From NCBI GenBank assembly GCA_016928075.1, contig JAFGLJ010000042.1, positions 62,001-126,000 on the forward strand: a stretch of 64,000 nucleotides of DNA. Reading direction: 5' to 3'. Origin of the DNA: Bacteroidales bacterium (GTDB taxonomy: Bacteria; Bacteroidota; Bacteroidia; Bacteroidales; VadinHA17). This document shows, piece by piece, positions 36,022-44,882 of the stretch. Both the position numbers and the translations under genes were made by a program. Numbering within the stretch: the first letter of the stretch is position 1; every line of letters begins with the position of its first letter. The notes beneath the pieces are model-generated. The model was not told the DNA's origin and ran no database searches. It saw nothing but the letters and a program-made list of their open reading frames with translations.

Positions 36022-36501
36022 ATGAAAGAGCTGGAAAGAATAATAAAACAGTTAAAGTTATACAAACCCGAAATTGACGGCAGGGATTCTTTAAGGGAAA
36101 GTATCATGCAGAATATAAGGCGTAAAAAGAGGAAAATTAATTATTTATTCGTGTGGACTGAAATTGTATGGCTGAGAAGATCACTGGCTATCGCTTCCGT
36201 GGCAATAATTGCGGTATTCGTACTGCAACAATTATTTGTAATAAACAGGATTGATAAACTCGAGGAAAGAATGGTGAGTTTCAACACGGAAAAAATACTT
36301 GAATACCAGAGAGAGAATGTTATACTAAACTCCGTACTGTTTGAAGAACAGTTCCCCGGGGTTTTAACTGACAGCATAAAAGTAGCAAGTGAAGACCTTC
36401 TTGACCTAGTAAGATCATATAGCAATCTACAAAACAAATATGAGGAAATGCTGGGTACGATTAAGAAAAACAGATCAGAATCGACAAAACAAAAACTATG
36501 A
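36022..36501 (+). CDS. Single-pass membrane protein, possible anti-sigma factor
   Basis: 159 residues from ATG 36022 (a TTG at 36013, overlapping the sigma stop, is also open). Residues 1-45 are basic and cytoplasmic (QNIRRKKRKINYL), a TM segment follows at about 49-68 (SLAIASVAIIAVFVLQQLFV), and the rest is a periplasmic coiled coil (IDKLEERMVSFNTEKIL, YSNLQNKYEEML). Position directly after an ECF sigma gene and the topology fit an anti-sigma factor, but no ZAS or FecR motif is present, so this is inference. Confidence 0.75.
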   Translation: MKELERIIKQLKLYKPEIDGRDSLRESIMQNIRRKKRKINYLFVWTEIVWLRRSLAIASVAIIAVFVLQQLFVINRIDKLEERMVSFNTEKILEYQRENVILNSVLFEEQFPGVLTDSIKVASEDLLDLVRSYSNLQNKYEEMLGTIKKNRSESTKQKL

Positions 36502-36504
36502 GCC

Positions 36505-37542
36505 ATGAAAAGAAAAGTGAATATAGTAATGGTAAGCCTCTTCATGATGATATTATCATCATGTGAAGGTCCGGATGCACTGGTGATCAACCTTGTTCAG
36601 AAGGATGGATCAGTTACCAGGAAAATCATACTGACCTATAACAAAGACGAATTTGATCTTAATAACTGTCAGGTTCCCGTTGACAGCACATGGGATATAA
36701 GCAGGACATATGATGTATCGGCTGACGGGGATACAACATATACACTCACTGCAATCAGGGAGTTTGAATCAGTGAAAGATATCAATGTCCTTTATAATGA
36801 ATATGAAGGTTCAAATCCCGGCCTGAAAAGGACGGCAGAATTTCAAAGGAAATTCAGGTGGTTCAACACCGTTTATCATTATATTGAGCATGTAGACAGG
36901 GCATTGGAAGGAATCCCGCCTAAAGATTTTTTTACCGGGGAAGAGATAAATTATTTTTATATGCCCGAAAAACTGGTTAATGCTGCGATAGAAGGACCTG
37001 ATAGCACCTATTTGAAAGAATCAGTTATGAAGCCTCTCGAAGAAAAAACGGAACAGTGGCTTGGAAGAAGCCTGGTAAGAGCCTTTGTAAATAAGATAAT
37101 TGATACAGTAAGTGTTAATCCACAAATAAAAATAGATACAGGCCAGATATATTTAAAAGAAGAAAGAATTGCTGCTTCCATCCTGTTTAATGAGATGGAA
37201 GAGCAGCAGGTTATAGACAGCCTTCTGGGCTCAGGGGTTTATTCAGCTAACAGCGCATTGAATGATACTCTCCTTTCGGAAATTGAAGATGAATTCAGTG
37301 TTGCATTAAATACCGATTCATATCTCATTCAGACAATAATGCCAGGTGAATTAACTGCCACTAATGGTTATATTGATGAGGATGGTAATGTATTGTGGGA
37401 GGTGAAGGGTGATGTTATACTTTCTTCTGATTATGATATGTGGGCTGAGTCAAAAATTGTTAATCTCTGGGCATGGATCGTAACCGGGGCATTCCTGTTG
37501 TTCGTTATAGCAGGATTAATAGTAAGAGCATTAAGAAGATAA
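36505..37542 (+). CDS. Lipoprotein with C-terminal transmembrane helix
   Basis: 345 residues. The N-terminus is a lipoprotein signal (MKRKVNIVMVSLFMMILSSC, Cys20). The mature domain is large and acidic with no motif I recognise. The C-terminus has a TM helix (WAWIVTGAFLLFVIAGLIVR, about 322-341) ending in basic residues ALRR, so the protein seems tethered at both ends to the inner membrane, an uncommon topology. It begins 3 bases after the coiled-coil membrane protein and is the third member of the sigma operon; it may be the sensor or the target of that pathway. Confidence 0.78.
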   Translation: MKRKVNIVMVSLFMMILSSCEGPDALVINLVQKDGSVTRKIILTYNKDEFDLNNCQVPVDSTWDISRTYDVSADGDTTYTLTAIREFESVKDINVLYNEYEGSNPGLKRTAEFQRKFRWFNTVYHYIEHVDRALEGIPPKDFFTGEEINYFYMPEKLVNAAIEGPDSTYLKESVMKPLEEKTEQWLGRSLVRAFVNKIIDTVSVNPQIKIDTGQIYLKEERIAASILFNEMEEQQVIDSLLGSGVYSANSALNDTLLSEIEDEFSVALNTDSYLIQTIMPGELTATNGYIDEDGNVLWEVKGDVILSSDYDMWAESKIVNLWAWIVTGAFLLFVIAGLIVRALRR

Positions 37543-37649
37543 CAGTTACCCTTAGCGCTGTGCCCGGCGATAGGTGTGAAGTGAAGGACCTGACTTATGA
37601 CTCCCGTTTCTCAATCCGGGTTAACCGGTAATAATTCGTATAATTTGTG

Positions 37650-37683
37650 AAAAAAGAACGGCAGGCTCATTTAAAGCCTGCCG
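37650..37683 (-). terminator. Intrinsic terminator of the second ECF sigma gene
   Basis: A perfect 9-base stem CGGCAGGCT/AGCCTGCCG (37659-37667 and 37675-37683) with a 7-base loop. Read on the minus strand it is followed by TTCTTTTTTC, as expected for the sigma gene that stops at 37713. Confidence 0.75.
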
Positions 37684-37712
37684 CCGACATTAATTGGAAA
37701 CTGACTGTTTAG

Positions 37713-38216
37713 CTAACGGTAATCATTTAGTAATTCCATTAGTTTCTTTCGTGTAAAGAATATACGGCTCTTTACTGTCCCTATTTTAAGATTTAACTTA
37801 TCTGCAATTTCTTTGTATTTGAAGCCCTGAACATGCATCTTAAAAGGGATCTTAAATTCGTCTTCAAGACTGTCAATTACTTTTTCAAGTTCATCAAACG
37901 AATACTCTGATTCTGGAGAGGAAAACCCTGAATCCTGTGGCAGGTTTAAAAAATAAAGGTCCTGTGAGCTGTCAATAATTGTGTTTTCTTTTACCGAACG
38001 CCTGTAATTATTGATAAAGGTATTCTTCATTATGGTAAAAACCCATGCCTTCAGGTTAGTGTAATCGACAAATTTGTCTCTATAGGTAATAGCCTTCATG
38101 TAAGTGTCCTGAACAAGGTCCTCAGCCCTTGTCCAATCAGTGGTGAGACTGAGGGCAAACTTCATCATGTTGTCTTCAAGGCTAACCAGGTTCTTATTAA
38201 ATTCAACTGTTGTCAT
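37713..38216 (-). CDS. ECF-type RNA polymerase sigma factor
   Basis: 167 residues, a second and distinct ECF sigma factor. Region 2: EDNMMKFALSLTTDWTRAED and LVQDTYMKAITYRDKFVDYT (about 12-51). Region 4: DSLEDEFKIPFKMHVQGFKY and KEIADKLNLKIGTVKSRIFF (about 113-152), with the helix-turn-helix in the latter. No anti-sigma gene is adjacent, so regulation is probably transcriptional; a complete promoter lies 33 bases upstream and a terminator 30 bases downstream, making it a single-gene unit. Confidence 0.93.
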   Translation of the reverse strand: MTTVEFNKNLVSLEDNMMKFALSLTTDWTRAEDLVQDTYMKAITYRDKFVDYTNLKAWVFTIMKNTFINNYRRSVKENTIIDSSQDLYFLNLPQDSGFSSPESEYSFDELEKVIDSLEDEFKIPFKMHVQGFKYKEIADKLNLKIGTVKSRIFFTRKKLMELLNDYR

Positions 38217-38549
38217 CGTTTTAATCTTTTTGGGTGTTTAATCAATGGCAAATATATATGAACAAATTCGGATATACAAATCTTAATATCCTAAAATACG
38301 CTATTGGGGGCATCTGGTCTAAATAAAGTCAATAAGCTAAAAGATTATAAACCAAGCATATAAGAATATTTTTAGGTTATAATGATAAATTTTTTCTAAA
38401 TAGCGGATGCTTAAAAATGCTAATAATTAGTTTTCTGTCATAGTCCTTATATGGAAAGACAATTGATAATAGTACTTTTGAACAATATTTTTTAAACATA
38501 CAGGTAAATCTCTTTTAATTATTTTTAAATAAATCAACTCTTTTGCCAG
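38217..38549. other. AT-rich divergent promoter region
   Basis: 333 bases without a gene, between a minus-strand sigma gene and a plus-strand hydrolase gene. Apart from the sigma promoter at 38249-38280, I see only AT-rich sequence and weak inverted words (GCTTAAAAATGC). No convincing promoter for the hydrolase gene was identified. Confidence 0.6.
38249..38280 (-). promoter_or_regulatory. Bacteroidota-type promoter of the second ECF sigma gene
   Basis: On the minus strand -33 TTTG (38280-38277) and -7 TATATTTG (38256-38249) are separated by exactly 20 bases, a full match to the sigma-ABfr consensus. The start would be near 38242, 26 bases before the start codon. The bases following the -7 (CCA) equal those of the ABC/RND operon promoter. 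Confidence 0.75.
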
Positions 38550-39407
38550 ATGGAAATTAAAATCAATACTGAACACTCAGGCGATCTTTATGGTATTTAT
38601 TTTCCTGTGCATAATGCCAGAGCGTGCATTATAATGATACATGGACTTGGAGATCATATATACAGGTACAGGAGTATGGCTGAGTTTTTCAATGGGGAAA
38701 GCTATTCTTTAATAGGTGTGGACCTGCCGGGTCACGGAAGGTCGCCGGGCAAAAGAGGACATATTCGAAATTTCGCCCAGTACAATGGGATAATATCCTC
38801 GATGGTTTTTTGGATCCGGGAGAGGGAAGAAGATTTACCTTTATTGTTATACGGACATAGTTTTGGAGGCACTATTGCACTTAAATACATTTTGGAAGAC
38901 AATAATATTGAAAGAGGAATAATTTCCTCCCCCTGGCTAAAATTAAGTTTTGAACCACCGAGGCTCAGATTAATTCTTGCGTCGGTGGCAAGCAGAATTT
39001 TGCCATCCCTGATTCAGCCATCTGGATTGGATCCGGCAAATATCTGTTCCGTTGAAGCAGTGGCTAACGAATACAGGAACGATCCCTTAGTTCATTCATT
39101 TATATCGGTAGGCCTTTTTGCCTCTACAGTAAAAACTGCATCAAATTTACTTAAGTGCAAAAATGAACTGAAAACACCGGTGCTTTTAATGCATAGCAGT
39201 AAAGACAGGATAACATCTGCAGAGGGATCGGCTATTTTTGCAAATAATAACAAAATGGCAGATCTCAAAATCTGGGATAAAGGGTATCATGAACTGCATA
39301 ATGAGAATTTCAGGGATGAAGTCCTTACATATATTATTAACTGGTTAGATACAAATAATGGAATTCAGGACAAAAGTTCAAAAATTACCGGCAAAGGAGA
39401 AGATTAG
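38550..39407 (+). CDS. Alpha/beta hydrolase (monoacylglycerol lipase-like)
   Basis: 285 residues, cytoplasmic, no signal. The serine hydrolase nucleophile is in YGHSFGGT (Ser about 106), the acid in MHSSKDRITSAEG (Asp about 219) and the His in KGYHELHNE (about 247). The oxyanion region is MIHGLGDHIYRYRSMAEFF (about 30-48), typical of the Hydrolase_4/monoacylglycerol lipase group, as is GVDLPGHGRSPGKRGHI (about 58-74). It overlaps the next gene by 50 bases in another frame, so the two are tightly linked. Confidence 0.92.
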   Translation: MEIKINTEHSGDLYGIYFPVHNARACIIMIHGLGDHIYRYRSMAEFFNGESYSLIGVDLPGHGRSPGKRGHIRNFAQYNGIISSMVFWIREREEDLPLLLYGHSFGGTIALKYILEDNNIERGIISSPWLKLSFEPPRLRLILASVASRILPSLIQPSGLDPANICSVEAVANEYRNDPLVHSFISVGLFASTVKTASNLLKCKNELKTPVLLMHSSKDRITSAEGSAIFANNNKMADLKIWDKGYHELHNENFRDEVLTYIINWLDTNNGIQDKSSKITGKGED

Positions 39408-40344
39408 CTTTTCTTCACATGTAATTTTTATCGGTTCATGCTTTGCAGAAGATATTGGAAGGCAATTTCTAAATGGCAAAATGAAGGTTTTAATCAATCC
39501 TTTTGGAGTATTATACAACCCAATGTCAGCAGCCCGAGCATTGGAGATTATTATGTCGGGTAAACTATTTCGCAGGGAGGAACTTTACTTTTATGAAAAT
39601 AAGTATCTCAGTTTTTACCATGATACCAGCTTTTCTTCACGCAATTATGAGAGAAGCCTTGAGAAGATAAATAATTCCATATCTGAGGCTCATAATTTTT
39701 TAAAATCAGCCACCCACCTGTTTATAACTTTTGGAACAGCCTGGGTTTACAGGTGGAAAGACAATAATGAAGTTGTGGCAAACTGCCATAAGATACCTGC
39801 GACAAGGTTCAATCGACAATTATTGAAAACAGAAGATATTGTCAACCTTTGGACCAGGATAGTCTCGGGCCTGAGGGTTTTTAACAACCGTTTGAATATA
39901 GTATTTACCACCAGCCCGGTACGCCATATGAAGGATGGTGCCCATGGTAATCAGGTAAGTAAATCTACACTTGTTGTGGCTATTGAAGAGTTAATTTCCG
40001 GAGACGTAAATCTATCCTATTTCCCATCCTACGAGATAATGCTTGATGAACTGAGGGATTACCGGTTTTATGACAAAGACCTTGTGCATCTATCTGATAC
40101 TGCAATTGAATACATATGGGAAGGATTCAGGGAAACTTATTTTTCCGCTGATACATCTGCCATTTATGACCGTGTATCAAAAATTACAGAAGCCACCCGG
40201 CATATTGTTACATCGGATGAAAAGGAAGACATTATTAAATTCAGAAACTCAATGCTTGAAAGGATAAGGAAAATCAAGAATGAGCATCCCTTCATTGATC
40301 TGGATGCGGAAGAAAAATATTTCAATAATCTGACTGGCAAGTAA
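39358..40344 (+). CDS. GSCFA domain protein
   Basis: 328 residues. The family-naming motif IGSCFAEDIG lies at about residues 25-34, followed by INPFGVLYNPMSAARALEII (about 47-66). FITFGTAWVYRW (about 121) and a later VFTTSPVRHMKDG (about 181) complete the fold, which resembles SGNH-type hydrolases with Ser in GSCFA and a C-terminal DxxH-like KDLVHLSD (about 239). The reaction is unknown. Start ATG 39358 lies inside the hydrolase gene (50-base overlap). GSCFA proteins are common in Bacteroidota. Confidence 0.93.
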   Translation: MEFRTKVQKLPAKEKISFSSHVIFIGSCFAEDIGRQFLNGKMKVLINPFGVLYNPMSAARALEIIMSGKLFRREELYFYENKYLSFYHDTSFSSRNYERSLEKINNSISEAHNFLKSATHLFITFGTAWVYRWKDNNEVVANCHKIPATRFNRQLLKTEDIVNLWTRIVSGLRVFNNRLNIVFTTSPVRHMKDGAHGNQVSKSTLVVAIEELISGDVNLSYFPSYEIMLDELRDYRFYDKDLVHLSDTAIEYIWEGFRETYFSADTSAIYDRVSKITEATRHIVTSDEKEDIIKFRNSMLERIRKIKNEHPFIDLDAEEKYFNNLTGK

Positions 40345-40418
40345 ACTTTTTGTCTAAACAAGTGTTTAAATAGTTAAACAAGTTATAAAATCCCAAAACA
40401 CTGTATAATAAAAAGCAT

Positions 40419-42851
40419 ATGAACGCAAACTGTAACAGGGCGGTTAGAAAGAACCTTACTTTCAGGAAAATTATTTTTACACTTCTATTTATATATCTTG
40501 TCATTCCGGTTATTGCACAGGAAAAGGAGGGGAAAATCAAGGGGCGGGTTTTCAATGCTGCAACCAATGAAGGAGTTCCTTTCGCCACGGTAGTGATAGT
40601 TGGAACAACCACCGGGGCAATGACAGATTTTGACGGTAATTTTACATTTACCGGTGTAGAGCCTGGATATATACAATTAAAGGCTTCTTCAGTTGGTTTT
40701 GAAGCTTATGTTACCAATTCGTTCCTGGTTACAAGGGATAAGACTGTATCGATGGATCTGCCTTTAGCAGAATCTGTTGTAGGCATTGATGATGTTGTGG
40801 TAAAAGCATCACCCTTCAGGAAGAAGCTGGAGTCACCCGTATCTGTACGAATCATAGGAATCGAGGAGATTGAAAAAAATCCTGGAGGCAACAGGGACAT
40901 TTCAAAAGTTATCCAGTCATTTCCTGGTGTTGCTTCAACTCCTGCCTACAGGAATGATGTAATAGTAAGGGGTGGGGGTCCAAACGAAAACAGGTTTTAC
41001 CTTGATGAGATAGAGATACCTTATCTGAACCATTTCTCAACACAGGGGGCTTCAGGTGGACCTGTGGGTATAATAAATGTTGATTTTATCAAGGAACTTA
41101 ATTTCTATTCCGGTGCTTTCCCTGCTTCCCGGGGCAATGCCATGAGTTCCGTCTTAAGTTTCAGGCAGGTGGACGGGAATGATGAGAGGCTGAAATTCAG
41201 GGCAACAGTAGGCGCCTCAGACCTTGGATTAACAATTGACGGTCCGACAGATGAAAACAGCACACTTATAATGTCAGCCAGGAGATCATACCTGCAGTTT
41301 TTGTTCAGTGCAATTGGATTACCGTTCCTTCCTACATATAATGATTTCCAGTTCAAGCATAAAACCAGGATTTCAGACAAGGGTGAACTTACGGTTCTTG
41401 GAATAGGTGCTCTCGATGATAATGCACTGAACTTAGATGCCAATGAAACAGATTACCAGCGTTATATTCTCGACTATATTCCCGTTCAGAGACAGTACAG
41501 TTATACTTTCGGAATTAAATACAAACAATTCAGGGATAATGGTTATGATACATGGATATTGAGCAGGAGTTACCTGAATAACAGTCAGTATAAGTTTGCC
41601 GGGAATATAGAGGTTGATTCACTAAAAGTGTATGATTACACCTCTGGTGAAGGCGAGAATAAATTCAGATATGAAAGGAACAGTCAATTTGATAATGGTT
41701 TCCAGATCGAGTACGGCGTATCATATGAAAATGCTCTATACCGAAATTCAACTTTTCAAAAATTCTTTACCGGCAGTTCAGTTCAAAATATTAACTATGA
41801 TTCCTCAATCAGGCTCAATAAATATGCGGCCTTCGGTCAGGTATCAAAAAGCTTTCTTAACAGGAGTCTGAATATTTCCCTTGGAATAAGGGCCGATGGT
41901 ATCAATTACACTGCAAATATGGCAAATCCTCTCCAGAATCTTTCACCAAGGTTTTCATTATCATATAATTTCAGTGAGCTTTTCAGTTTCAATTTCAATA
42001 CGGGAAGGTTTGTACAGTTGCCTCCTTACACAACCATGGGATATGCTGATGAAGATGGCACTTTTATAAATAAGGAAAATGGCCTGGAATTTATTAAGAG
42101 CGACCATATTGTTGCAGGATTTGAATATTTACCCAATGAGTCCATACAGGTCACGCTTGAAGGTTTTTACAAGAAGTATTCAGATTATCCCTTTTCAGTA
42201 AGAGATTCGATACCACTGGCAAGTAAGAGTGCCGATTTTGGAACATTTGGTGATGAGGAAGTATTATCAATATCTGAAGGGCGTGCTTACGGGATAGAAT
42301 TACTTGGAAGGATTAAGAATTTCAAGGGCACAAATCTTGTACTCTCGTACACGCTTGTGAGAAGTGAATTTAAGGGGCTTGAAGAAGAATATATTCCAAC
42401 CTCCTGGGATAATAAACATCTTTTCAATCTGACCGCGACAAAGAAATTCAAAGGTGATTGGGAGGTAGGTGTCAAGTGGAGATATATAGGCGGTTCACCA
42501 TATACACCATGGGACCTTGAGAAATCATCCAATAAACTTGCCTGGGATATACAGGGCCGTGGTTATCTTGATTATGCACTGTATAACTCGGAGAGATTAA
42601 AGGCTTTTCACCAGCTTGATGTACGGGTAGACAAAGCTTTTTACTTCAACAGATGGACATTAATGTTATATGCCGATGTCCAGAATGTTTATAATTTCAA
42701 GGCTGATCAGCCTCCTGTACTGGTAAGGGAAACGGATGAAAACAATACGCCTCTTACGGATCCTGAAAATCCTGACAGGTATCTGTTAAAGTTTATAGAG
42801 GGTGGAGTAGGGAATGTTCTTCCTACTGTGGGTATTATCGTTGAATTTTAA
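40419..42851 (+). CDS. TonB-dependent receptor with carboxypeptidase-regulatory-like domain
   Basis: Outer membrane receptor of 810 residues. A Sec signal peptide (FTLLFIYLVIPVIAQ, about 22-37) is followed by a CarboxypepD_reg-like domain (KGRVFNAATNEGVPFATVVI, then MTDFDGNFTFTGVEPGYIQL, about 42-85). The plug domain (about 125-240) holds DDVVVKASPFRKK and NDVIVRGGGPNENRFYLDE. A 22-strand-type barrel fills the rest and ends in NVLPTVGIIVEF with the C-terminal Phe required for barrel insertion. There is no SusD partner next to it; a small lipoprotein gene follows 13 bases later. It is thus more like a stand-alone or metal/cofactor receptor than a Sus-type glycan pair, but the ligand is unknown. 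Confidence 0.94.
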   Translation: MNANCNRAVRKNLTFRKIIFTLLFIYLVIPVIAQEKEGKIKGRVFNAATNEGVPFATVVIVGTTTGAMTDFDGNFTFTGVEPGYIQLKASSVGFEAYVTNSFLVTRDKTVSMDLPLAESVVGIDDVVVKASPFRKKLESPVSVRIIGIEEIEKNPGGNRDISKVIQSFPGVASTPAYRNDVIVRGGGPNENRFYLDEIEIPYLNHFSTQGASGGPVGIINVDFIKELNFYSGAFPASRGNAMSSVLSFRQVDGNDERLKFRATVGASDLGLTIDGPTDENSTLIMSARRSYLQFLFSAIGLPFLPTYNDFQFKHKTRISDKGELTVLGIGALDDNALNLDANETDYQRYILDYIPVQRQYSYTFGIKYKQFRDNGYDTWILSRSYLNNSQYKFAGNIEVDSLKVYDYTSGEGENKFRYERNSQFDNGFQIEYGVSYENALYRNSTFQKFFTGSSVQNINYDSSIRLNKYAAFGQVSKSFLNRSLNISLGIRADGINYTANMANPLQNLSPRFSLSYNFSELFSFNFNTGRFVQLPPYTTMGYADEDGTFINKENGLEFIKSDHIVAGFEYLPNESIQVTLEGFYKKYSDYPFSVRDSIPLASKSADFGTFGDEEVLSISEGRAYGIELLGRIKNFKGTNLVLSYTLVRSEFKGLEEEYIPTSWDNKHLFNLTATKKFKGDWEVGVKWRYIGGSPYTPWDLEKSSNKLAWDIQGRGYLDYALYNSERLKAFHQLDVRVDKAFYFNRWTLMLYADVQNVYNFKADQPPVLVRETDENNTPLTDPENPDRYLLKFIEGGVGNVLPTVGIIVEF

Positions 42852-42864
42852 TCTTGAGAAAAAA

Positions 42865-43620
42865 ATGAAGCATTTAATAACCATACTTTTCGTTTTAACC
42901 ATATCTTATTCATGCTCAGTCAAACAGCAGCAACCAGGTAATTCAGAAGAGGAGGATATTTACTTTTTTACCATGAATGAGCAGGGACAGGGTCCGTGGG
43001 TAACAGTGGAATTTAAACGGGGAGAGTCATTTTATTATCCCCTGATGGCCATCTGGCTGGAAAGTCTTAAAGGTGAATATATTCAGACATTATATGTCCC
43101 CGAGTCGGTAGCTACTTCAGTTTTCCGTTTTGGAAAGGTGGAAGATGGTGAATGGGAAGCTGGTATTAGGCGATGGCCCCAGACACTTCCTTACTGGGCT
43201 CATAAAAGAGATATAAAAGCTTCTGATGGTTTATATATGCCTGATCCTGATTCGCCTGTTCCTGACGCATATAGTGGAGCAACACCCACAACGGGTTTCG
43301 TAATGACAGCCAGGACAGATGAGCCCGTTGAACAGCCTGTAAAGGTAATGCTCGAGGTAAATCAGAACTGGGACTGGAACGAATACTGGACCAACGATAA
43401 GTTCCCGGACGATGAATATTATAAAAGATCATGTCAGCCAGCGATTGTTTATGAGGGTATTATCAATCCTGCAATGCCGGGATTGGAGGTGCTTATGAAG
43501 CCTGTAGGGCATAGTCACCCATCCGGTGCAACAGGTGAGCTCTTCGAAGATCTCAGTACAATTACAACAGCACTTAGTATTGCTGATTCAATAATTGTTT
43601 ACATGGGAAAGATTAAATGA
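42865..43620 (+). CDS. Lipoprotein, DUF2271-like
   Basis: 251 residues from ATG 42865, which gives a lipoprotein signal MKHLITILFVLTISYSC (Cys17). The frame is open upstream into the receptor gene but that part lacks a signal. The pattern PLMAIWLESLKGEYIQTLYV (about 55-75), RWPQTLPYWAHKRDI (about 100-115) and PDAYSGATPTTGFVM (about 134-149) resembles DUF2271 proteins, which in this phylum accompany flavin- or iron-related periplasmic reductases. I give this family with caution. The 13-base gap to the TonB-dependent receptor suggests a receptor-lipoprotein pair. Confidence 0.72.
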   Translation: MKHLITILFVLTISYSCSVKQQQPGNSEEEDIYFFTMNEQGQGPWVTVEFKRGESFYYPLMAIWLESLKGEYIQTLYVPESVATSVFRFGKVEDGEWEAGIRRWPQTLPYWAHKRDIKASDGLYMPDPDSPVPDAYSGATPTTGFVMTARTDEPVEQPVKVMLEVNQNWDWNEYWTNDKFPDDEYYKRSCQPAIVYEGIINPAMPGLEVLMKPVGHSHPSGATGELFEDLSTITTALSIADSIIVYMGKIK

Positions 43621-43622
43621 CA

Positions 43623-43994
43623 CTATTGTGAATCGATAAGTATCTTTTTAACCGTACGTGTCTTGTCTTCAAACTCTATGGTAACAAGGTATATTCCTTT
43701 CTGTACATCCGAAAAACTAATCTCAGTCCTGTTACGTGGATAATTATACTTTTCCCTGGTAGTTTCCTGTCCTATAATATTTGTCAGCCTGACAAATACA
43801 AATGCTTTATCGCTGGTTATTGTGAACCGGTTATTTGTGACAGGAACGGGAAAGATTTTTGTATTCGTATTTTCATTAAGAGCATTCTCGAGCAATGCTT
43901 TATTGTCCCCGGTAGTGTTTTTATCGGTTGTCTGTCCTGTGGCCAGCCGGGAGCCCCACAATAATAAGAATATGCAAACCACAACTATTCGCAT
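43623..43994 (-). CDS. Orphan type IX secretion sorting-domain protein
   Basis: 123 residues: a Sec signal peptide (MRIVVVCIFLLLWGSRLATGQ), a linker of about 25 residues, and a T9SS type A C-terminal domain (about 47-123). The domain is recognisable from KIFPVPVTNNRFTI, VRLTNIIGQE and GIYLVTIEFEDKTRTVKKIL. In ordinary cargo this domain is an anchor behind a large enzyme or adhesin; here almost nothing precedes it. It converges with the DUF2271-like gene, with 2 bases between the stops. It may be a stray cargo end or a short decoy; the role is unknown. Confidence 0.82.
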   Translation of the reverse strand: MRIVVVCIFLLLWGSRLATGQTTDKNTTGDNKALLENALNENTNTKIFPVPVTNNRFTITSDKAFVFVRLTNIIGQETTREKYNYPRNRTEISFSDVQKGIYLVTIEFEDKTRTVKKILIDSQ

Positions 43995-44053
43995 TCAGGT
44001 GCCGGATTTTTTTGATTTATACGCAAATATCATGCTAAAGATACAAAAAAAAA

Positions 44054-44809
44054 TTATTTCTGAGTTTTCATCAGTTTAATTGCCCTTTCCAGATCTTCTG
44101 GAGTGTCAACTCCAATACTTTCCCAGTCAGTTATCGAACATTTGATGCTGAGGCCATTCTCCAGCCACCTGTTTTGTTCAAGCGCTTCTGCTTTTTCAAG
44201 GCTTGAAGGATGGAGACTGCTTATGCGATCAAGAGTTTCAGCCCTGTAGCCATAAATGCCAAGGTGCTTGTAGAAAGTATGGTAGCTGAGCCATTTTTCC
44301 TTGTCTGCATTACGTACGTAAGGTATAGCTGACCTGCTGAAATATAAAGCATACCTTTCCTTGTTTATGATTACTTTAACCTTATCGGGGTCATTTAATG
44401 ATTTCCAGTCCTTTATCTTCATTATCAGGCTGGCTATTTCTACATTTTCATCATCAAAGCATGATCCTATTTGCCGTATCTGCTCAGGCTTTATAAAGGG
44501 TTCATCACCCTGAATATTGATTACTATTTCCGGATTTATGTCATATTTCTCCCTTATGATGTTCAGAGCTTCTGCACACCTGTCGGTACCACTCCTGTGG
44601 AGGGGTGAAGTCATGATTGCCTCTCCATTAAATTCTAAGACAGTATTATAAATTCGCTTATCATCGGTTGCAACAAAAACTTTTTCAAGAGCCTGTGATG
44701 CACGCCTGTAAACATGCTCTATCATGGGTGTTTCTTCTATTTTTGCCAGTGGTTTACCCGGAAACCTGGTTGAAGCGAAACGGGCGGGAATTATTCCTAT
44801 CTGAGTCAT
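44054..44809 (-). CDS. kdsB: 3-deoxy-manno-octulosonate cytidylyltransferase KdsB
   Basis: Activates KDO to CMP-KDO for the LPS inner core, using CTP. 251 residues from ATG 44809; a TTG three codons upstream is less likely because the family starts at IGIIPARFASTRFPGKPLAK (about 3-22), the nucleotide-binding signature. Further landmarks: SGTDRCAEA (about 76), NIQGDEPFIKPEQI (about 95-108) with the metal-binding Asp, and YKHLGIYGYR (about 182). A single gene, divergent from the sigma-54 activator. Confidence 0.96.
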   Translation of the reverse strand: MTQIGIIPARFASTRFPGKPLAKIEETPMIEHVYRRASQALEKVFVATDDKRIYNTVLEFNGEAIMTSPLHRSGTDRCAEALNIIREKYDINPEIVINIQGDEPFIKPEQIRQIGSCFDDENVEIASLIMKIKDWKSLNDPDKVKVIINKERYALYFSRSAIPYVRNADKEKWLSYHTFYKHLGIYGYRAETLDRISSLHPSSLEKAEALEQNRWLENGLSIKCSITDWESIGVDTPEDLERAIKLMKTQK

Positions 44810-44882
44810 GTCAAACAATTTAATTTCCAGCTAATTTACAAAAAATGGATTTTTCAAAGTTTTAAAAAAAGATTAATTTCGC

